Positions 42,391-51,674 of a DNA stretch of 64,000 bases are shown piece by piece; positions within the stretch are counted from its first letter, which is position 1; every line of letters begins with the position of its first letter. Location: contig CASFTV010000001.1 of NCBI GenBank assembly GCA_949297765.1, positions 1 through 64,000 of the forward strand, given 5' to 3'. Source of the DNA: an uncultured bacterium. GTDB lineage: Bacteria > Verrucomicrobiota > Lentisphaeria > Victivallales > UBA1829. Position numbers and translations under genes: made by a program. The notes below the pieces were generated by a model. It did not search any database. It saw nothing but the letters and a program-made list of their open reading frames with translations, and was not told the DNA's origin.

Positions 42391-43407
42391 TTACTCCCAT
42401 TCGGTGACAGCGCAGACCGCAGCCATATCGACAATATCGTCGATTGAGCATCCGCGGCTTCCGTCGACGAACGGCTTGCGCAGTCCGTTGCAGATCGGGC
42501 CGATGGCGGTGGCTCCGGCAAGGCGTTCCGTCGCTTTGTAGATGGAGTTGCCGCAGTTCAAATCCGGGAAGACCAGCACATTGGCATGGCCGGCGACCGG
42601 AGAACCGGCAAATTTCTTCTGTCCGATTTCCGGAACGATTGCCGCATCGAACTGCATCTCACCGTCGATCAGCAGATCCGGAGCGAGCGCTTTTGCTTTC
42701 GCGGTCGCCTGCACAACCTTGTCGATGATCGGGTCGTGGGCCGAGCCGTTGGTGGAGCAGGAGATCATGGCAACCTTCGGATCCGCTCCGGTGTACATCC
42801 GGAACCGTTTTGCCGTCTGCAGGGCGATTTCCGCCAGCTGATCGGCATCGGGGGCGATATTGAGTCCGCAGTCCGCATAGAAGAGAACGCCGTTGTATCC
42901 CCATTTCGGATCCGGCATCTGCATGATGAAGAAGCTGGAGGCGATTTTGTTGCCGGGCGCAACCTTGAACAGCTGAAGAGCGGGTTTGGTCTTCTGGGCG
43001 GTGTTGTGGGCGTAGCCTCTCGGATTGCCGCCGCAGGAGGCATAGCCGTGGGCGTCTCCGGCGCAGACCATCGCGGCGGAGAAGACGCAGGTATCCTTGA
43101 GCCATTCGCGTGCCTGTTCCGGTGTCAGACCTTTGTTTTTCCGGATTTCGACAACGGTCGCAATGTAGCGGTCGAGTTCCGGTGTCTGGAGAACATCGAC
43201 AAGTTCCACGCCGTCGAGGCAGACGGAGTTCTCCTGTGCGAGTTTCTTGATCTCCTCCGCGCATCCGACCAGCACCGGACGGGCGTAGCCGAGACGCACC
43301 AGCTTTTCCGCCGCCTTCAGATTGCGGGGATCGTCGCTTTCGGTCAGGCAGACTTTACGGTTCAGGGCTTTCGCCTGGGAACGGATCTTTTCAAGTACGG
43401 TTTCCAT
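42391..43407 (-). CDS. pta: Phosphate acetyltransferase
   Basis: 338 aa, the short single-domain form. Interconverts acetyl-CoA and acetyl phosphate, giving ATP through acetate kinase in fermentation. Motifs: KVCLTESDDPRNLKAAEKLV at the start, FSAAMVCAGDAHGYASCGG, DPKVAMISCSTNGSAHDPII, LLIDGEMQFDAAIVPEIG and the closing NVLVFPDLNCGNSIYKATER. No ackA is adjacent. The start ATG follows GGAAAG. Confidence 0.94.
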   Translation of the reverse strand: METVLEKIRSQAKALNRKVCLTESDDPRNLKAAEKLVRLGYARPVLVGCAEEIKKLAQENSVCLDGVELVDVLQTPELDRYIATVVEIRKNKGLTPEQAREWLKDTCVFSAAMVCAGDAHGYASCGGNPRGYAHNTAQKTKPALQLFKVAPGNKIASSFFIMQMPDPKWGYNGVLFYADCGLNIAPDADQLAEIALQTAKRFRMYTGADPKVAMISCSTNGSAHDPIIDKVVQATAKAKALAPDLLIDGEMQFDAAIVPEIGQKKFAGSPVAGHANVLVFPDLNCGNSIYKATERLAGATAIGPICNGLRKPFVDGSRGCSIDDIVDMAAVCAVTEWE

Positions 43408-43562
43408 ATCGCTCTTTCCTTTGATTGGTTATGCGTCGGGATCTTTCCCCGCGCGCGTTGTGTTCTCCCGTAATGTAGCATGGAAAACAGACCTTTAAAG
43501 GCTCTTTCGAATTTTTTTTGAAAAAGGGAGCCGGTTTCCCTGTGATTCTCTCCGGAATGGAA

Positions 43563-46500
43563 TCATTTCCATTCCAGAACCAGCGGAAGCTGCTGCGTTG
43601 GATTGAGATTGAAGATCACTCCACGGCGATCCCGGTCGCGATCCAGGAAGCAGCCGTGCATGCCCTGCGGCAGGTAGGCCGCATGGGATTCGTAAATGCG
43701 TCCGTCCTCCCAGAGCAGGATTCCGTCTTTCGGGACCAGTCCGATCCAGAACGGAACCTTCAGGACCCGGAACAGCTCGGTCTGCTCCCGGGAGTTCTTC
43801 CATGAGGGCAGGCGTGCTCCGAACGCCATGGCGGTCCGCCGGGCGGTTTCGTAATCCGTCAGAACCGGAATCAGCGAGTAGTATTTTCCGTTGATCTCCT
43901 GAGCCATGGAGCGCAGTTCCGTCTTTTTTTCCTGCAGGAAGATTTCCAGAATCCGGAGGCGGCGGATCAGAAATTCTGTCGCGGGCGTCGGCGCCACCCG
44001 GGCGGAAAGACGCTGAAGCTGTTCCAGTTTCATTTCCTTGTCCTGAAAGATGAACAGTTCCTTCGGCGGTTTCAGAAAAACCGTTCCGAACGAGGTGATC
44101 CCGCTGCCCGAAACAATCAGGGTCGTCAGATTCAGCGCGTTGAGCGGATCAAGTTCGTGGATCGGATTGTCCGAACAGTTCAATGTCTCCAGTCTTGTCA
44201 GGCGGGAGAGCGGCTGAAGATCCAGAATGCTGTTCCGCGGCGCAAGCAGATGAACCAGTTCCGTGCATTCCGACAGCGCTTTCAGATCGAAAATCCGGTT
44301 GTCGCCGATGTTCAGACGGGTCAGCTTTTTCATCCGTTTCAGCGCATGCAGATCGGAAATCCGGTTCCGCATCGCATAGAGCGTCTCCAGCTCCGTCGAA
44401 TTTTCCAGCGGAAGAAGGCTTTCAATTTCATTGCATTCCACATTGAGCTTCCGCAGCGGCATTCCGCGCAGCGGCGACAGATCGGAAATCCGGTTTCCCG
44501 AAAGATTCAGTTCTGCAATCGGCTGTCCTGTCAGCGGGAGAAGATCCTCGATCCGGTTCCCCGAAAGATTCAGCTCCTTCAGCGGCATCCCGTACAGCGG
44601 CAGCAGCGAACGGATCTGATTGTACGAAGCATGGAGGGTTTGCAGCGGCATTCCGCGCAGCGGCGACAGATCGGAAATCCGGTTCCGGCTGATGTTCAGG
44701 GTCTCCAGTTTCATTCCGCCAAGTGCACTTAATGTGTCGATGCCGCAGTTGTAGAGCGTGAGATTCTTCAGTTTCATCGGCTTCAGAAAATCAATGCTGC
44801 CGAGTGGTATGTTCGTGAAGACCAGTTCGGTAAGCGGAAGCCCGGCCAGCGGGGATGGATCGGGAATCCGGCAGTCGCGCAGATGCAGCCGGTTCAGCCT
44901 CATTTCCCGGATCGGTGTGAAATCCTGCGGGGCGGCGTTGTTCAAGGTCAGGCTGCTGATGGGAATATCCTTGAGGACCGAGAGGTCCCGGACGCTCTCC
45001 CCGGAGGCGGACAGGTGGAAGCCGCCATCCTCCAGATTGAGACGGATGTTCGCATCCTTCCAGGTTTTGCGCAGAAGTGCCTCCCAGTGCGGGATCCGGT
45101 TGCGGTATTCCGTGAAGAGTTTTGCCATGCGCAGTCCGTCCGCGGCTTTCTGCCGGCGCTGGGGGGTCGAGGAGGATTCCTCCGCCTCGCGGAACAGCTC
45201 GTATGCGGCGGAAAAGTTCCCTTTGCGGAGCTGGCGTTCCGCCATGTCGAGAATATCGGCCTTGATCGGGGTTCCGAGTGTCATGATTTTCACGCTCTGC
45301 AGGTCCAGGGTGCATTTCTGGAAGGAGAAGGCGCAGGCGCTGGTCCGTCCCGGGATGGCGCTCATGCGCCGCGGTTCGGTGTAGAGCAGGACCTCTTTGC
45401 CCTGCACGCTCATTTTCAGAGTTGTCCCGCTGGATTCGGAGGTGATGATGACGTCGATTTTCCAGGCTTCGCCCGGCGGCGGATTTTCCACGCGCGCTTC
45501 CGCGAGAGTTTCCTCGTTGTGTCCGCGGTGGAGCGTCACAAACGAGTTCCGGCGCGGAATCAGGGCAAACACATAGCCGTCGCCGAATCCGGTATTGTTC
45601 AAGGTCATCAGGATGGCGGCGCCGGGCGTCTGTTCCGAAATCCGGAATTCCGACAGCATCCGGAGATCGGTTGAGGTGATCGGCTCCCGGAAGAACATTT
45701 CTATCGGAACGGAACGGGAGAAAATCCGCAGTCCGTTCCCCGTCTTTTTGACATAGCGTTCCGCCTGCTTCTGCGACAGTTCATGCCGGCGGTTCAGCAG
45801 AAATTTCCAGCGGTCGAGAATATAGGTGTCGAAGAACGAGTCCTCGTATTTGAGCTTCCATTCCCGGTAGTTTTCCCGGCGGATCCTGCTTTCGAGTCCG
45901 GTGAACGCCTTTTCCGCCGCAATGCGCGCCTGTTCAGACCGCCCGTATACCCGCTCACTGAGCGTGACCGTGTAAATGTGGAGCGCCAGAAACAGCAGAA
46001 CGATCCCGATGGTCAGCAGGATCGACGAAATCACATAGATCCGGATCCGGTTCCGTTTCAGCCAGAGCAGAAAACGCGTGGAAAGTCCTGCGTTTTCCGC
46101 AACGGTCGCAAATCCGCTCTGGTACGCCACCACGTCGTCCTTGAGCGCTCCGACGCTTTCATAGCGCCGTTCCGGATTGCGCGACATCGCCCGGAGGATG
46201 ATGAATTCCAGCGGAAGCGGAATCCGCGCTCCGTTTTCCAGCCGCGGCGGAATGATCTCTCCGTTCAGGACATTCCGGAGCACCTCTTCCATGGTCTCTC
46301 CGCGGAACGGCGGATGCAGTGTAAGGATGGTGTAGAGAATCGCTCCGAGCGCATAGATGTCGGTCTGGCGGCTCCGTTTGCTGTTTTTGCCTGCGGCCTG
46401 TTCGGGCGACATGTATTCGGGAGTTCCCCGGATGACGCCGTCCAGTGTTGCTCCGACCGGGGGACGGCGGGGGATTCTGGCGTTTTCCGCATCCGTTTCC

Positions 46501-47069
46501 CGGTCGCGGATACGCCGGGCGATTCCCCAGTCCAGCACCAGCACTTCTCCGTAGTCGCCGACCTGGATGTTGTCCGGCTTGATATCCAGATGGAGAATCC
46601 CTTTGGAGTGGGCAAACGCGATCGCATCGCATATCTTCAGAAAAATTTCCAGCCGCGCATGCAGCGGAAAGCGTTTCTGGTATTCGGGATCCTTTTCCCG
46701 CAGTTTGACCAGAATCTGCGCCAGCGTGACGCCGTGGATCAGTTTCATTGTGAAGTAGGGAACGCCGCTTTTGCTCCGGCCGATGTCATGAACCGGGACG
46801 ATGTTCGGATGTTCGAGGGAGGCGGTGATGTGAGCCTCTTCCAGAAACTGCATCTGCTTGCGTTCGGAGGCGTCCTTGGAGATGGCCATCGCGATATCCC
46901 GGCCCACGTTCACGTCTTCGGACCGCACGATGATTTTCATTCCTCCGGAGCCGATGACATGTTTGGTATGATAGCGTTCATTCGGGGAAGCCGTGAGTCT
47001 GTCGGCCGGAATTCTGTCCGTCGAGCTTCCGATGATGGCTGTTTTCTGTTCCGCTTCCCGTTCGTCCAT
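43563..47069 (-). CDS. Membrane Ser/Thr kinase with leucine-rich repeats and C-type-lectin-like tail
   Basis: 1168 aa. Residues about 33-315 form a Hanks-type kinase with HLDIKPDN (catalytic D162, N167), DWG in place of DFG (D180) and GTPEYMSPEQ. The usual VAIK lysine is replaced: the segment reads GRDIAMAIS with A62. A lysine, K45, stands in the glycine loop GSGGMK, the position used by WNK kinases. One membrane helix follows (343-367). The outside part has a LamG-like stretch, about twelve 22-residue leucine-rich repeats (LKELNLSGNRIEDLLPLTGQ pattern), and a C-terminal C-type-lectin-like fold (ARRTAMAFGARLPSWKNSRE, FWIGLVPKDGILLWEDG). Probably senses an outer ligand. Confidence 0.85.
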   Translation of the reverse strand: MDEREAEQKTAIIGSSTDRIPADRLTASPNERYHTKHVIGSGGMKIIVRSEDVNVGRDIAMAISKDASERKQMQFLEEAHITASLEHPNIVPVHDIGRSKSGVPYFTMKLIHGVTLAQILVKLREKDPEYQKRFPLHARLEIFLKICDAIAFAHSKGILHLDIKPDNIQVGDYGEVLVLDWGIARRIRDRETDAENARIPRRPPVGATLDGVIRGTPEYMSPEQAAGKNSKRSRQTDIYALGAILYTILTLHPPFRGETMEEVLRNVLNGEIIPPRLENGARIPLPLEFIILRAMSRNPERRYESVGALKDDVVAYQSGFATVAENAGLSTRFLLWLKRNRIRIYVISSILLTIGIVLLFLALHIYTVTLSERVYGRSEQARIAAEKAFTGLESRIRRENYREWKLKYEDSFFDTYILDRWKFLLNRRHELSQKQAERYVKKTGNGLRIFSRSVPIEMFFREPITSTDLRMLSEFRISEQTPGAAILMTLNNTGFGDGYVFALIPRRNSFVTLHRGHNEETLAEARVENPPPGEAWKIDVIITSESSGTTLKMSVQGKEVLLYTEPRRMSAIPGRTSACAFSFQKCTLDLQSVKIMTLGTPIKADILDMAERQLRKGNFSAAYELFREAEESSSTPQRRQKAADGLRMAKLFTEYRNRIPHWEALLRKTWKDANIRLNLEDGGFHLSASGESVRDLSVLKDIPISSLTLNNAAPQDFTPIREMRLNRLHLRDCRIPDPSPLAGLPLTELVFTNIPLGSIDFLKPMKLKNLTLYNCGIDTLSALGGMKLETLNISRNRISDLSPLRGMPLQTLHASYNQIRSLLPLYGMPLKELNLSGNRIEDLLPLTGQPIAELNLSGNRISDLSPLRGMPLRKLNVECNEIESLLPLENSTELETLYAMRNRISDLHALKRMKKLTRLNIGDNRIFDLKALSECTELVHLLAPRNSILDLQPLSRLTRLETLNCSDNPIHELDPLNALNLTTLIVSGSGITSFGTVFLKPPKELFIFQDKEMKLEQLQRLSARVAPTPATEFLIRRLRILEIFLQEKKTELRSMAQEINGKYYSLIPVLTDYETARRTAMAFGARLPSWKNSREQTELFRVLKVPFWIGLVPKDGILLWEDGRIYESHAAYLPQGMHGCFLDRDRDRRGVIFNLNPTQQLPLVLEWK

Positions 47070-47176
47070 TCCGTCTCCCCGGTGTTGTCAAAAACTTCCG
47101 GTACAATAGCCGTTCGGAGGTCTGAATACAAGTCGGCTTCCGGTTTTTTCCCGGGAAAATGGAGGGGGTTTTCCTG

Positions 47177-47779
47177 TTATCCGAGCGAATGACGGACTCC
47201 CTCCAGAATCATTTTTGCGGCGATGGCGGAAAGAAAGAGTCCGGTGAGCTTTGTGATGACCTGGATTCCCTCTTTCCGGAACAGACGTTCCGCCTGAGTT
47301 CCCGCGGCGAGAAGAACGGTCAGAAGCAGCGTTGCCGCCGTCAGCGCGAGGAGACTTGAGATGGTTGTCCAGACCGCTTCCCGTTCCAGCCCGATGAGGA
47401 TGAGTCCGGCCGCGGTTCCCGGTCCGACCGCCATCGGGATCGCGATGGGGACCACCGCAATGCTTCCCCGCTCTCCGCCGGGGACCGCACGCTTCCGGGG
47501 ACCGCTTTCCCCCCAGACAAGACGGATCGCGCAGATCATCAGAATGACTCCGCCGCCTACTTTGAACAGATGAAGATCTATCCCGAGAAGAGAAAAGAAA
47601 CTCTGTCCGCAGAAAAACAGCAGAACCCCGGCGACAATCACCGCTCCGCCGCTTTTCAGGCTGATCCGCAGCCGTTCCCCCGGTGTGCAGTCCGCCGTCA
47701 GCGATAGAAACGTCGACAGAACGGCAAACGGGTTCAGAAGAATCAGAATCTTCAGTGAAGTCGCAAAAAAAACCTCCAT
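47177..47779 (-). CDS. MarC-family integral membrane protein
   Basis: 200 aa with six hydrophobic helices. Family motifs: ILILLNPFAVLSTFLSLTAD near the start (NP motif) and AIPMAVGPGTAAGLILIG in the middle. Function of the family is not settled; not proven to cause drug resistance. Divergent from the XRE-cupin gene with a 141-bp shared region. Confidence 0.9.
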   Translation of the reverse strand: MEVFFATSLKILILLNPFAVLSTFLSLTADCTPGERLRISLKSGGAVIVAGVLLFFCGQSFFSLLGIDLHLFKVGGGVILMICAIRLVWGESGPRKRAVPGGERGSIAVVPIAIPMAVGPGTAAGLILIGLEREAVWTTISSLLALTAATLLLTVLLAAGTQAERLFRKEGIQVITKLTGLFLSAIAAKMILEGVRHSLG

Positions 47780-47828
47780 CGTCTTCTCTCTCCTTTCCGA
47801 TCTTCAAAAGAACTTTTTTTGAAAATCA

Positions 47829-47920
47829 GTTTGATATTTTGAACTTTGTTTAGTATATTACTCCACAAAAAGAAAAAGTCAAGCAATTTTATAAAATATA
47901 TCAAACAAAAGGTTGATATA
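47829..47920. promoter_or_regulatory. Probable operator region of the XRE-cupin regulator
   Basis: A perfect 8-bp inverted repeat TATATCAA (47897-47904) and TTGATATA (47913-47920) with an 8-base spacer covers the SD and touches the start codon at 47921. A further half-site like it, TTTGATAT, lies at 47830-47837 nearer marC. The position fits self-repression and joint control of marC. The stretch 47780-47920 is otherwise AT-rich with no gene. Confidence 0.5.
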
Positions 47921-48499
47921 ATGAACAATGTATCGAACATACCGGATCTTCCCGCGATCGGGGAGAATCTTTACCGGGAGCGGAAGCGGCAGCAGCTTTC
48001 GATGGCGGAGCTGGCGGCGGCGAGCGGAATTTCGAAGGCGATGCTCTCTCAGATCGAGTCGGACAAAGTGAATCCGACGATTGCGACGCTCTGGAAGATC
48101 GCGCATGCGCTGCATGTGGATCTGGAATCGCTGATTTCCGGGGAAAAGCCGAAGAAGAAATTTGAAGTGACCCGGAAGGAGAATCTGATTTCCCTTGCGG
48201 CCGACCGGTCCGGAACCCGGTTCACGGTTCTTTCCCCTGCGTCGATGGCGGAGGATCTGGAGCTGTACCGGATGACGCTGGAAGCGAAAGGAGTCCATGC
48301 GTCCCAGCCGCACGCGAACGGCACGGAGGAATATCTGAACGTGCTGGAGGGACGGATCCGGGTGACGGCGGGCGGGGAAAGTTCCGTGCTGGAGAAAGGC
48401 GATTTCATCATCGTTCAGACCGATATCGAACATCAGATCGAAAATCTCTCCGCCGGCCGTGCCGAACTGTTCATGGTGGTTCGCTTCCGGAAAGCGTGA
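47921..48499 (+). CDS. XRE-family regulator with C-terminal cupin domain
   Basis: 192 aa. Residues 12-66 form a Cro/CI-type helix-turn-helix (LSMAELAAASGISKAMLSQI, then VNPTIATLWKIAHALHVDLE). Residues about 105-190 form a cupin (SQPHANGTEEYLNVLEGRIR, VLEKGDFIIVQTDIEHQIEN). Such regulators often bind a small ligand, for example in amino-acid or polyamine control. ATG at 47921 follows AAAGG. An inverted repeat at the start codon suggests autoregulation. murC-like gene follows 22 bases on. Confidence 0.9.
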   Translation: MNNVSNIPDLPAIGENLYRERKRQQLSMAELAAASGISKAMLSQIESDKVNPTIATLWKIAHALHVDLESLISGEKPKKKFEVTRKENLISLAADRSGTRFTVLSPASMAEDLELYRMTLEAKGVHASQPHANGTEEYLNVLEGRIRVTAGGESSVLEKGDFIIVQTDIEHQIENLSAGRAELFMVVRFRKA

Positions 48500-48521
48500 G
48501 AACACGGGAGAGTTCAGAACG

Positions 48522-49838
48522 ATGGAGTTCAATCTGCACGATTTCAAGTCCCGGGGCGGACATATTCATTTTATCGGCTGTGCGGGGGCGGGGACCCGTC
48601 CGCTGGCTTCGATTTTCCTGGAACTCGGGTTTCCCTGTTCAGGATCGGATCTTCTGCCGTCGCATCTGGAGGGCATGAGGACGTTCCGCGGACATGACGC
48701 CGCGAATCTTCCCGCGGGGGATTTTCCGCTTCTGGTGGTGCACACATCGGCGGCGGACCCGGAAAATCCCGAACTGGTGGAGGCGCGGCGGCGCGGCGCG
48801 GCGGTGATGCGCCGGGGAGAGGCGCTTGCGCATCTGGGAACGCTGTTCGGGAAAACGGTGGCGGTGGCGGGATCGCACGGAAAAACATCGGTTTCGGCGA
48901 TGATCGCCCATACACTCCGGGAACTCGGGGAAAATCCGGGGTTCCTGATCGGCGGATCGGTCGCGGGATGGGAGCGCTCCGGTGCGGCGGGCGGCGGAAA
49001 CGTGTTTGTGACGGAGGTCGATGAAAGCGATTCCACCCATGCGCTTTTCCGCGCCTCGGTCGCCGTCGTGACCAATATTGAGGACGATCACAGCTGGAGT
49101 GTCGGCGGAACGGAAAAGCTGTTCCGGAGTTTTGTCGAATTCGCGGAAAAGTCGGAAACGCTGATTGATGTGGAAGGGGAGAATACGGATCGTCTCTTTG
49201 CGCCCTTCGCCGGGAAGCGGAAACATCTTTCCCGGGTTCCGCCCGGCTGGAACTATCCTCCGCACTGGGGCGGATTCCAGCGCTTGAACGCGGCGACGGC
49301 GTTTGTGGCGGTCCGCGAAGTGACGGGGCAGGGGGAGGAGACGATCCGTTCCGCGCTGTTCCGTTTCCCCGGAGTGGAGCGGCGGATGTCGCTCCGGTTC
49401 GACAACAGAATTTTCCGTATCGTGGAGGATTATGCGCATCATCCCACGGAGCTGAAAGCCTCGCTGGAGGCCTTGCGCGAGACGAATCCGGGGCGGCGCA
49501 TGGTGCTGGTGTTCCAGCCGCACCGCTACGCCCGTCTGGCACGTTATTTCCGGGAGTTTGCGGCCCTGCTCGGCGCGCTGGAGGGACCCGTGTTTCTTCC
49601 TCCGGTGTTTGCCGCGTGGACAGAGCGTTCAGAGGTGGATTCCGCCCGTCTGGCATCGCGGATCGGCCCGTCGGCCCGGGCGCTTTCCGGTTCCTGGGAG
49701 GAGATGGCGGAGGAGGTTGCCGCCGCCGTCCGGCCCGGGGATCTGATCGCGATTGTCGGCGCGGGTGACGTGAAGGAGATCATTGCTCCGCTGACCGCGC
49801 GTCTGACGCGTTGTTCCGGCGCTCCCCGGACGGAATGA
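48522..49838 (+). CDS. MurC-like Mur ligase with shortened central domain
   Basis: 438 aa; MurC is usually 450-490. N-terminal UDP-MurNAc domain: GGHIHFIGCAGAGTRPLASI. ATP loop GSHGKTSVSAMIAHTLRELG (usually GTHGKTT). Metal/ligand segment TEVDESDSTHALFRASVAVV then TNIEDDHS. C-terminal domain: EDYAHHPTELKASLEALRET and VLVFQPHRYARLARYFREF. About 40 residues of the middle domain are missing and the usual GxHNxxNAxAA motif reads GGFQRLNAATA. It probably still joins L-Ala to UDP-MurNAc or a related substrate; as it lies outside a division-wall cluster, it may be a second paralogue. Confidence 0.8.
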   Translation: MEFNLHDFKSRGGHIHFIGCAGAGTRPLASIFLELGFPCSGSDLLPSHLEGMRTFRGHDAANLPAGDFPLLVVHTSAADPENPELVEARRRGAAVMRRGEALAHLGTLFGKTVAVAGSHGKTSVSAMIAHTLRELGENPGFLIGGSVAGWERSGAAGGGNVFVTEVDESDSTHALFRASVAVVTNIEDDHSWSVGGTEKLFRSFVEFAEKSETLIDVEGENTDRLFAPFAGKRKHLSRVPPGWNYPPHWGGFQRLNAATAFVAVREVTGQGEETIRSALFRFPGVERRMSLRFDNRIFRIVEDYAHHPTELKASLEALRETNPGRRMVLVFQPHRYARLARYFREFAALLGALEGPVFLPPVFAAWTERSEVDSARLASRIGPSARALSGSWEEMAEEVAAAVRPGDLIAIVGAGDVKEIIAPLTARLTRCSGAPRTE

Positions 49839-49853
49839 CCGTTCCCGCGATCT

Positions 49854-51659
49854 CTACGCTTCCTGCCCGGGAGCTTCCGGAATGAGTTCGAACAGTGCGG
49901 TTTCCGGTCCGTCGAAGGTGTAGTCGAAGTCGGCGGTCCGTTCGGCAACCGTGCGTCCGGAGAAGAGTTCGACGATCTGCGCCGCCCTGCGCTTCAGATG
50001 GAAATGCCGGGTCCCGGATTCCGCACTGTGGCACGAGAGAAGATGCTCCGTCGCCCAGAGCGGAAGATGGAGTTCCCCGTACAGATGTACGCCCGCCGCC
50101 TCCGCTTCCCGGCGCAGAAGTTCCGGAGTGAAATCGGAAATTTCCGGAAGATGCAGTCCGGGAAGAGACTGCTGTTTCCAGTTCTGTCCGTTGGTGAGTC
50201 CGCATGGACCGAGCCAGATCAGGCGCGTTCCGGGGAGGGCGCGTTCGAGAAGCTCCCGCCGCGCATCGTCCAGTTCAACCCACAGCGGGAGAATGGCGAG
50301 TTTCGGAATCCGGCGGAGATTCGGGAGATCGGAGCGGTCGTACAGAACATACGGTGCGCCGAACCGGTTGCAGACCCTCTGGCAGGTTTGAAAAATATGG
50401 CACAGAGGATTCCCTTTGAGAAGATCGTTGCAGTAGAGAACGCTTTCCGGATCGGCGATCATGGCGACCTCGGCATCGGGCTGGAGAGAGGAGTCTGCGA
50501 GCCGGTCCCAGAGTTTTTTCATCTCTCCGATGGCGCGGAGGACCTGCGGATCCGAATAGTATCCTCCCCACATGTCGAACCACCAGAGGGAGGCTCCATG
50601 AAGGAGGGTCCGGCAGAATTCGCGTCGGAGTCCGGCGATGTCCGCCTTCGCGTTCGGCCAGGGGTTCCACCAGGTGACCCGGAGGTGCGGCGTCAGCTGA
50701 AGATTCGCGGTGTGCGTGTGATGATCCAGTTCATGAAGAAAATGCTTGCCGTTGAGACGGATGCTTCCGTTCAGGCTCTGGAAGCCGCCGCCTCCGCCGA
50801 TCGCGCGGTCGCAGTAGTCGCCGGGTGAGATGAAAAAGTCGATCTCCTTCGAGCGGAAGGTCCGTTCATATCCCAGATGTCCGCAGCTTACGAGGCTCTT
50901 TTCCCCCAGCTCCATCAGATATCCGTAAAACACGCCGATTTCCTGGTCGGCGCGCAGATGGCGGCGGGCCGTCGCGGCGAATTTGCAGATGCCGTCCGCG
51001 ACAAGTTCGCTGTGGAACTTCCAGTAGTCGATCGCCGTCCGGTCCTCGGCCGGATCGCGGAGCGCGCCGCCGTTGTGCGGGGCGTGGCAGCGGCGGGAGA
51101 TGTCGGGAATCGACTCCTGATCCGGACGTCCGTTTCTGCGCAGCCATTCACGAAAATGGCGGAGCTTGTCCTCCGATTCGGCTCCGAGGGAGTAGTCCAT
51201 CCATTCGTCGGTTGCGCCGCAGGCGAGAATGACGCAGCGGATATGGTCGGCATATTTGGACTGCGCATGGTCCAGAAGAGATTCCAGATAATGCGTGGTT
51301 GTCTCGTTCCAGAACGGGTTGCAGAGGGTGCCGGAGACATCGGAAAAACTGTCGCCGATCTGACGGAGGCACTGGAGTTTCCGGACAAGCCACGGTGGAG
51401 AATTCAAATCCGCCATCAGAAGGAATTCCGCATCGGGACAGAAGGAGAGAATCTCGTCGAACGGGCGGTCGAACGCATCGAAGTCGTAGCAGCGGTCGCC
51501 GAGCCAGACGGGCGGATACTCCGAATAGGGCTGTCCGAGGGCGTTCACGGTGTTGGCGGGAAATACACAGAACTGCCGGATGCCGAGTTCGGCAAACCGT
51601 TTTCGTGTTTCCAGTTCCTTCCGGAAGGAGCGATAAGCGAAAAAGGGGAGTCGTTTCAT
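49854..51659 (-). CDS. Putative clan GH-A glycoside hydrolase (GH42-like)
   Basis: 601 aa, no signal peptide. Barrel-like features in the first 400 residues: IRQFCVFPANTVNALG, CVILACGATDEWMDYSLG, where E is a candidate acid/base, and KHFLHELDHHTHTANLQLTP, where the first E is a candidate nucleophile. A later Rossmann-like part (VLYDRSDLPNLRRIPKLAIL) matches the trimerisation-type domain of GH42-like enzymes, and a beta-domain ends the protein. The family is inferred from these patterns and the neighbours, not proven. Last gene of the LacI-GH1 operon, 15 bp behind GH1. Confidence 0.6.
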   Translation of the reverse strand: MKRLPFFAYRSFRKELETRKRFAELGIRQFCVFPANTVNALGQPYSEYPPVWLGDRCYDFDAFDRPFDEILSFCPDAEFLLMADLNSPPWLVRKLQCLRQIGDSFSDVSGTLCNPFWNETTTHYLESLLDHAQSKYADHIRCVILACGATDEWMDYSLGAESEDKLRHFREWLRRNGRPDQESIPDISRRCHAPHNGGALRDPAEDRTAIDYWKFHSELVADGICKFAATARRHLRADQEIGVFYGYLMELGEKSLVSCGHLGYERTFRSKEIDFFISPGDYCDRAIGGGGGFQSLNGSIRLNGKHFLHELDHHTHTANLQLTPHLRVTWWNPWPNAKADIAGLRREFCRTLLHGASLWWFDMWGGYYSDPQVLRAIGEMKKLWDRLADSSLQPDAEVAMIADPESVLYCNDLLKGNPLCHIFQTCQRVCNRFGAPYVLYDRSDLPNLRRIPKLAILPLWVELDDARRELLERALPGTRLIWLGPCGLTNGQNWKQQSLPGLHLPEISDFTPELLRREAEAAGVHLYGELHLPLWATEHLLSCHSAESGTRHFHLKRRAAQIVELFSGRTVAERTADFDYTFDGPETALFELIPEAPGQEA

Positions 51660-51674
51660 CGGAAAAACACCCGC

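Noticed and set aside
43500-43532. Possible terminator of the kinase gene
   Set aside because: Only GGCTC/GAGCC pairs cleanly; the remaining stem is bulged and the T-run is in the loop.
45783-47192. 469-codon plus-strand frame opposite the kinase
   Set aside because: Runs antisense through the conserved kinase motifs; no recognisable protein features.
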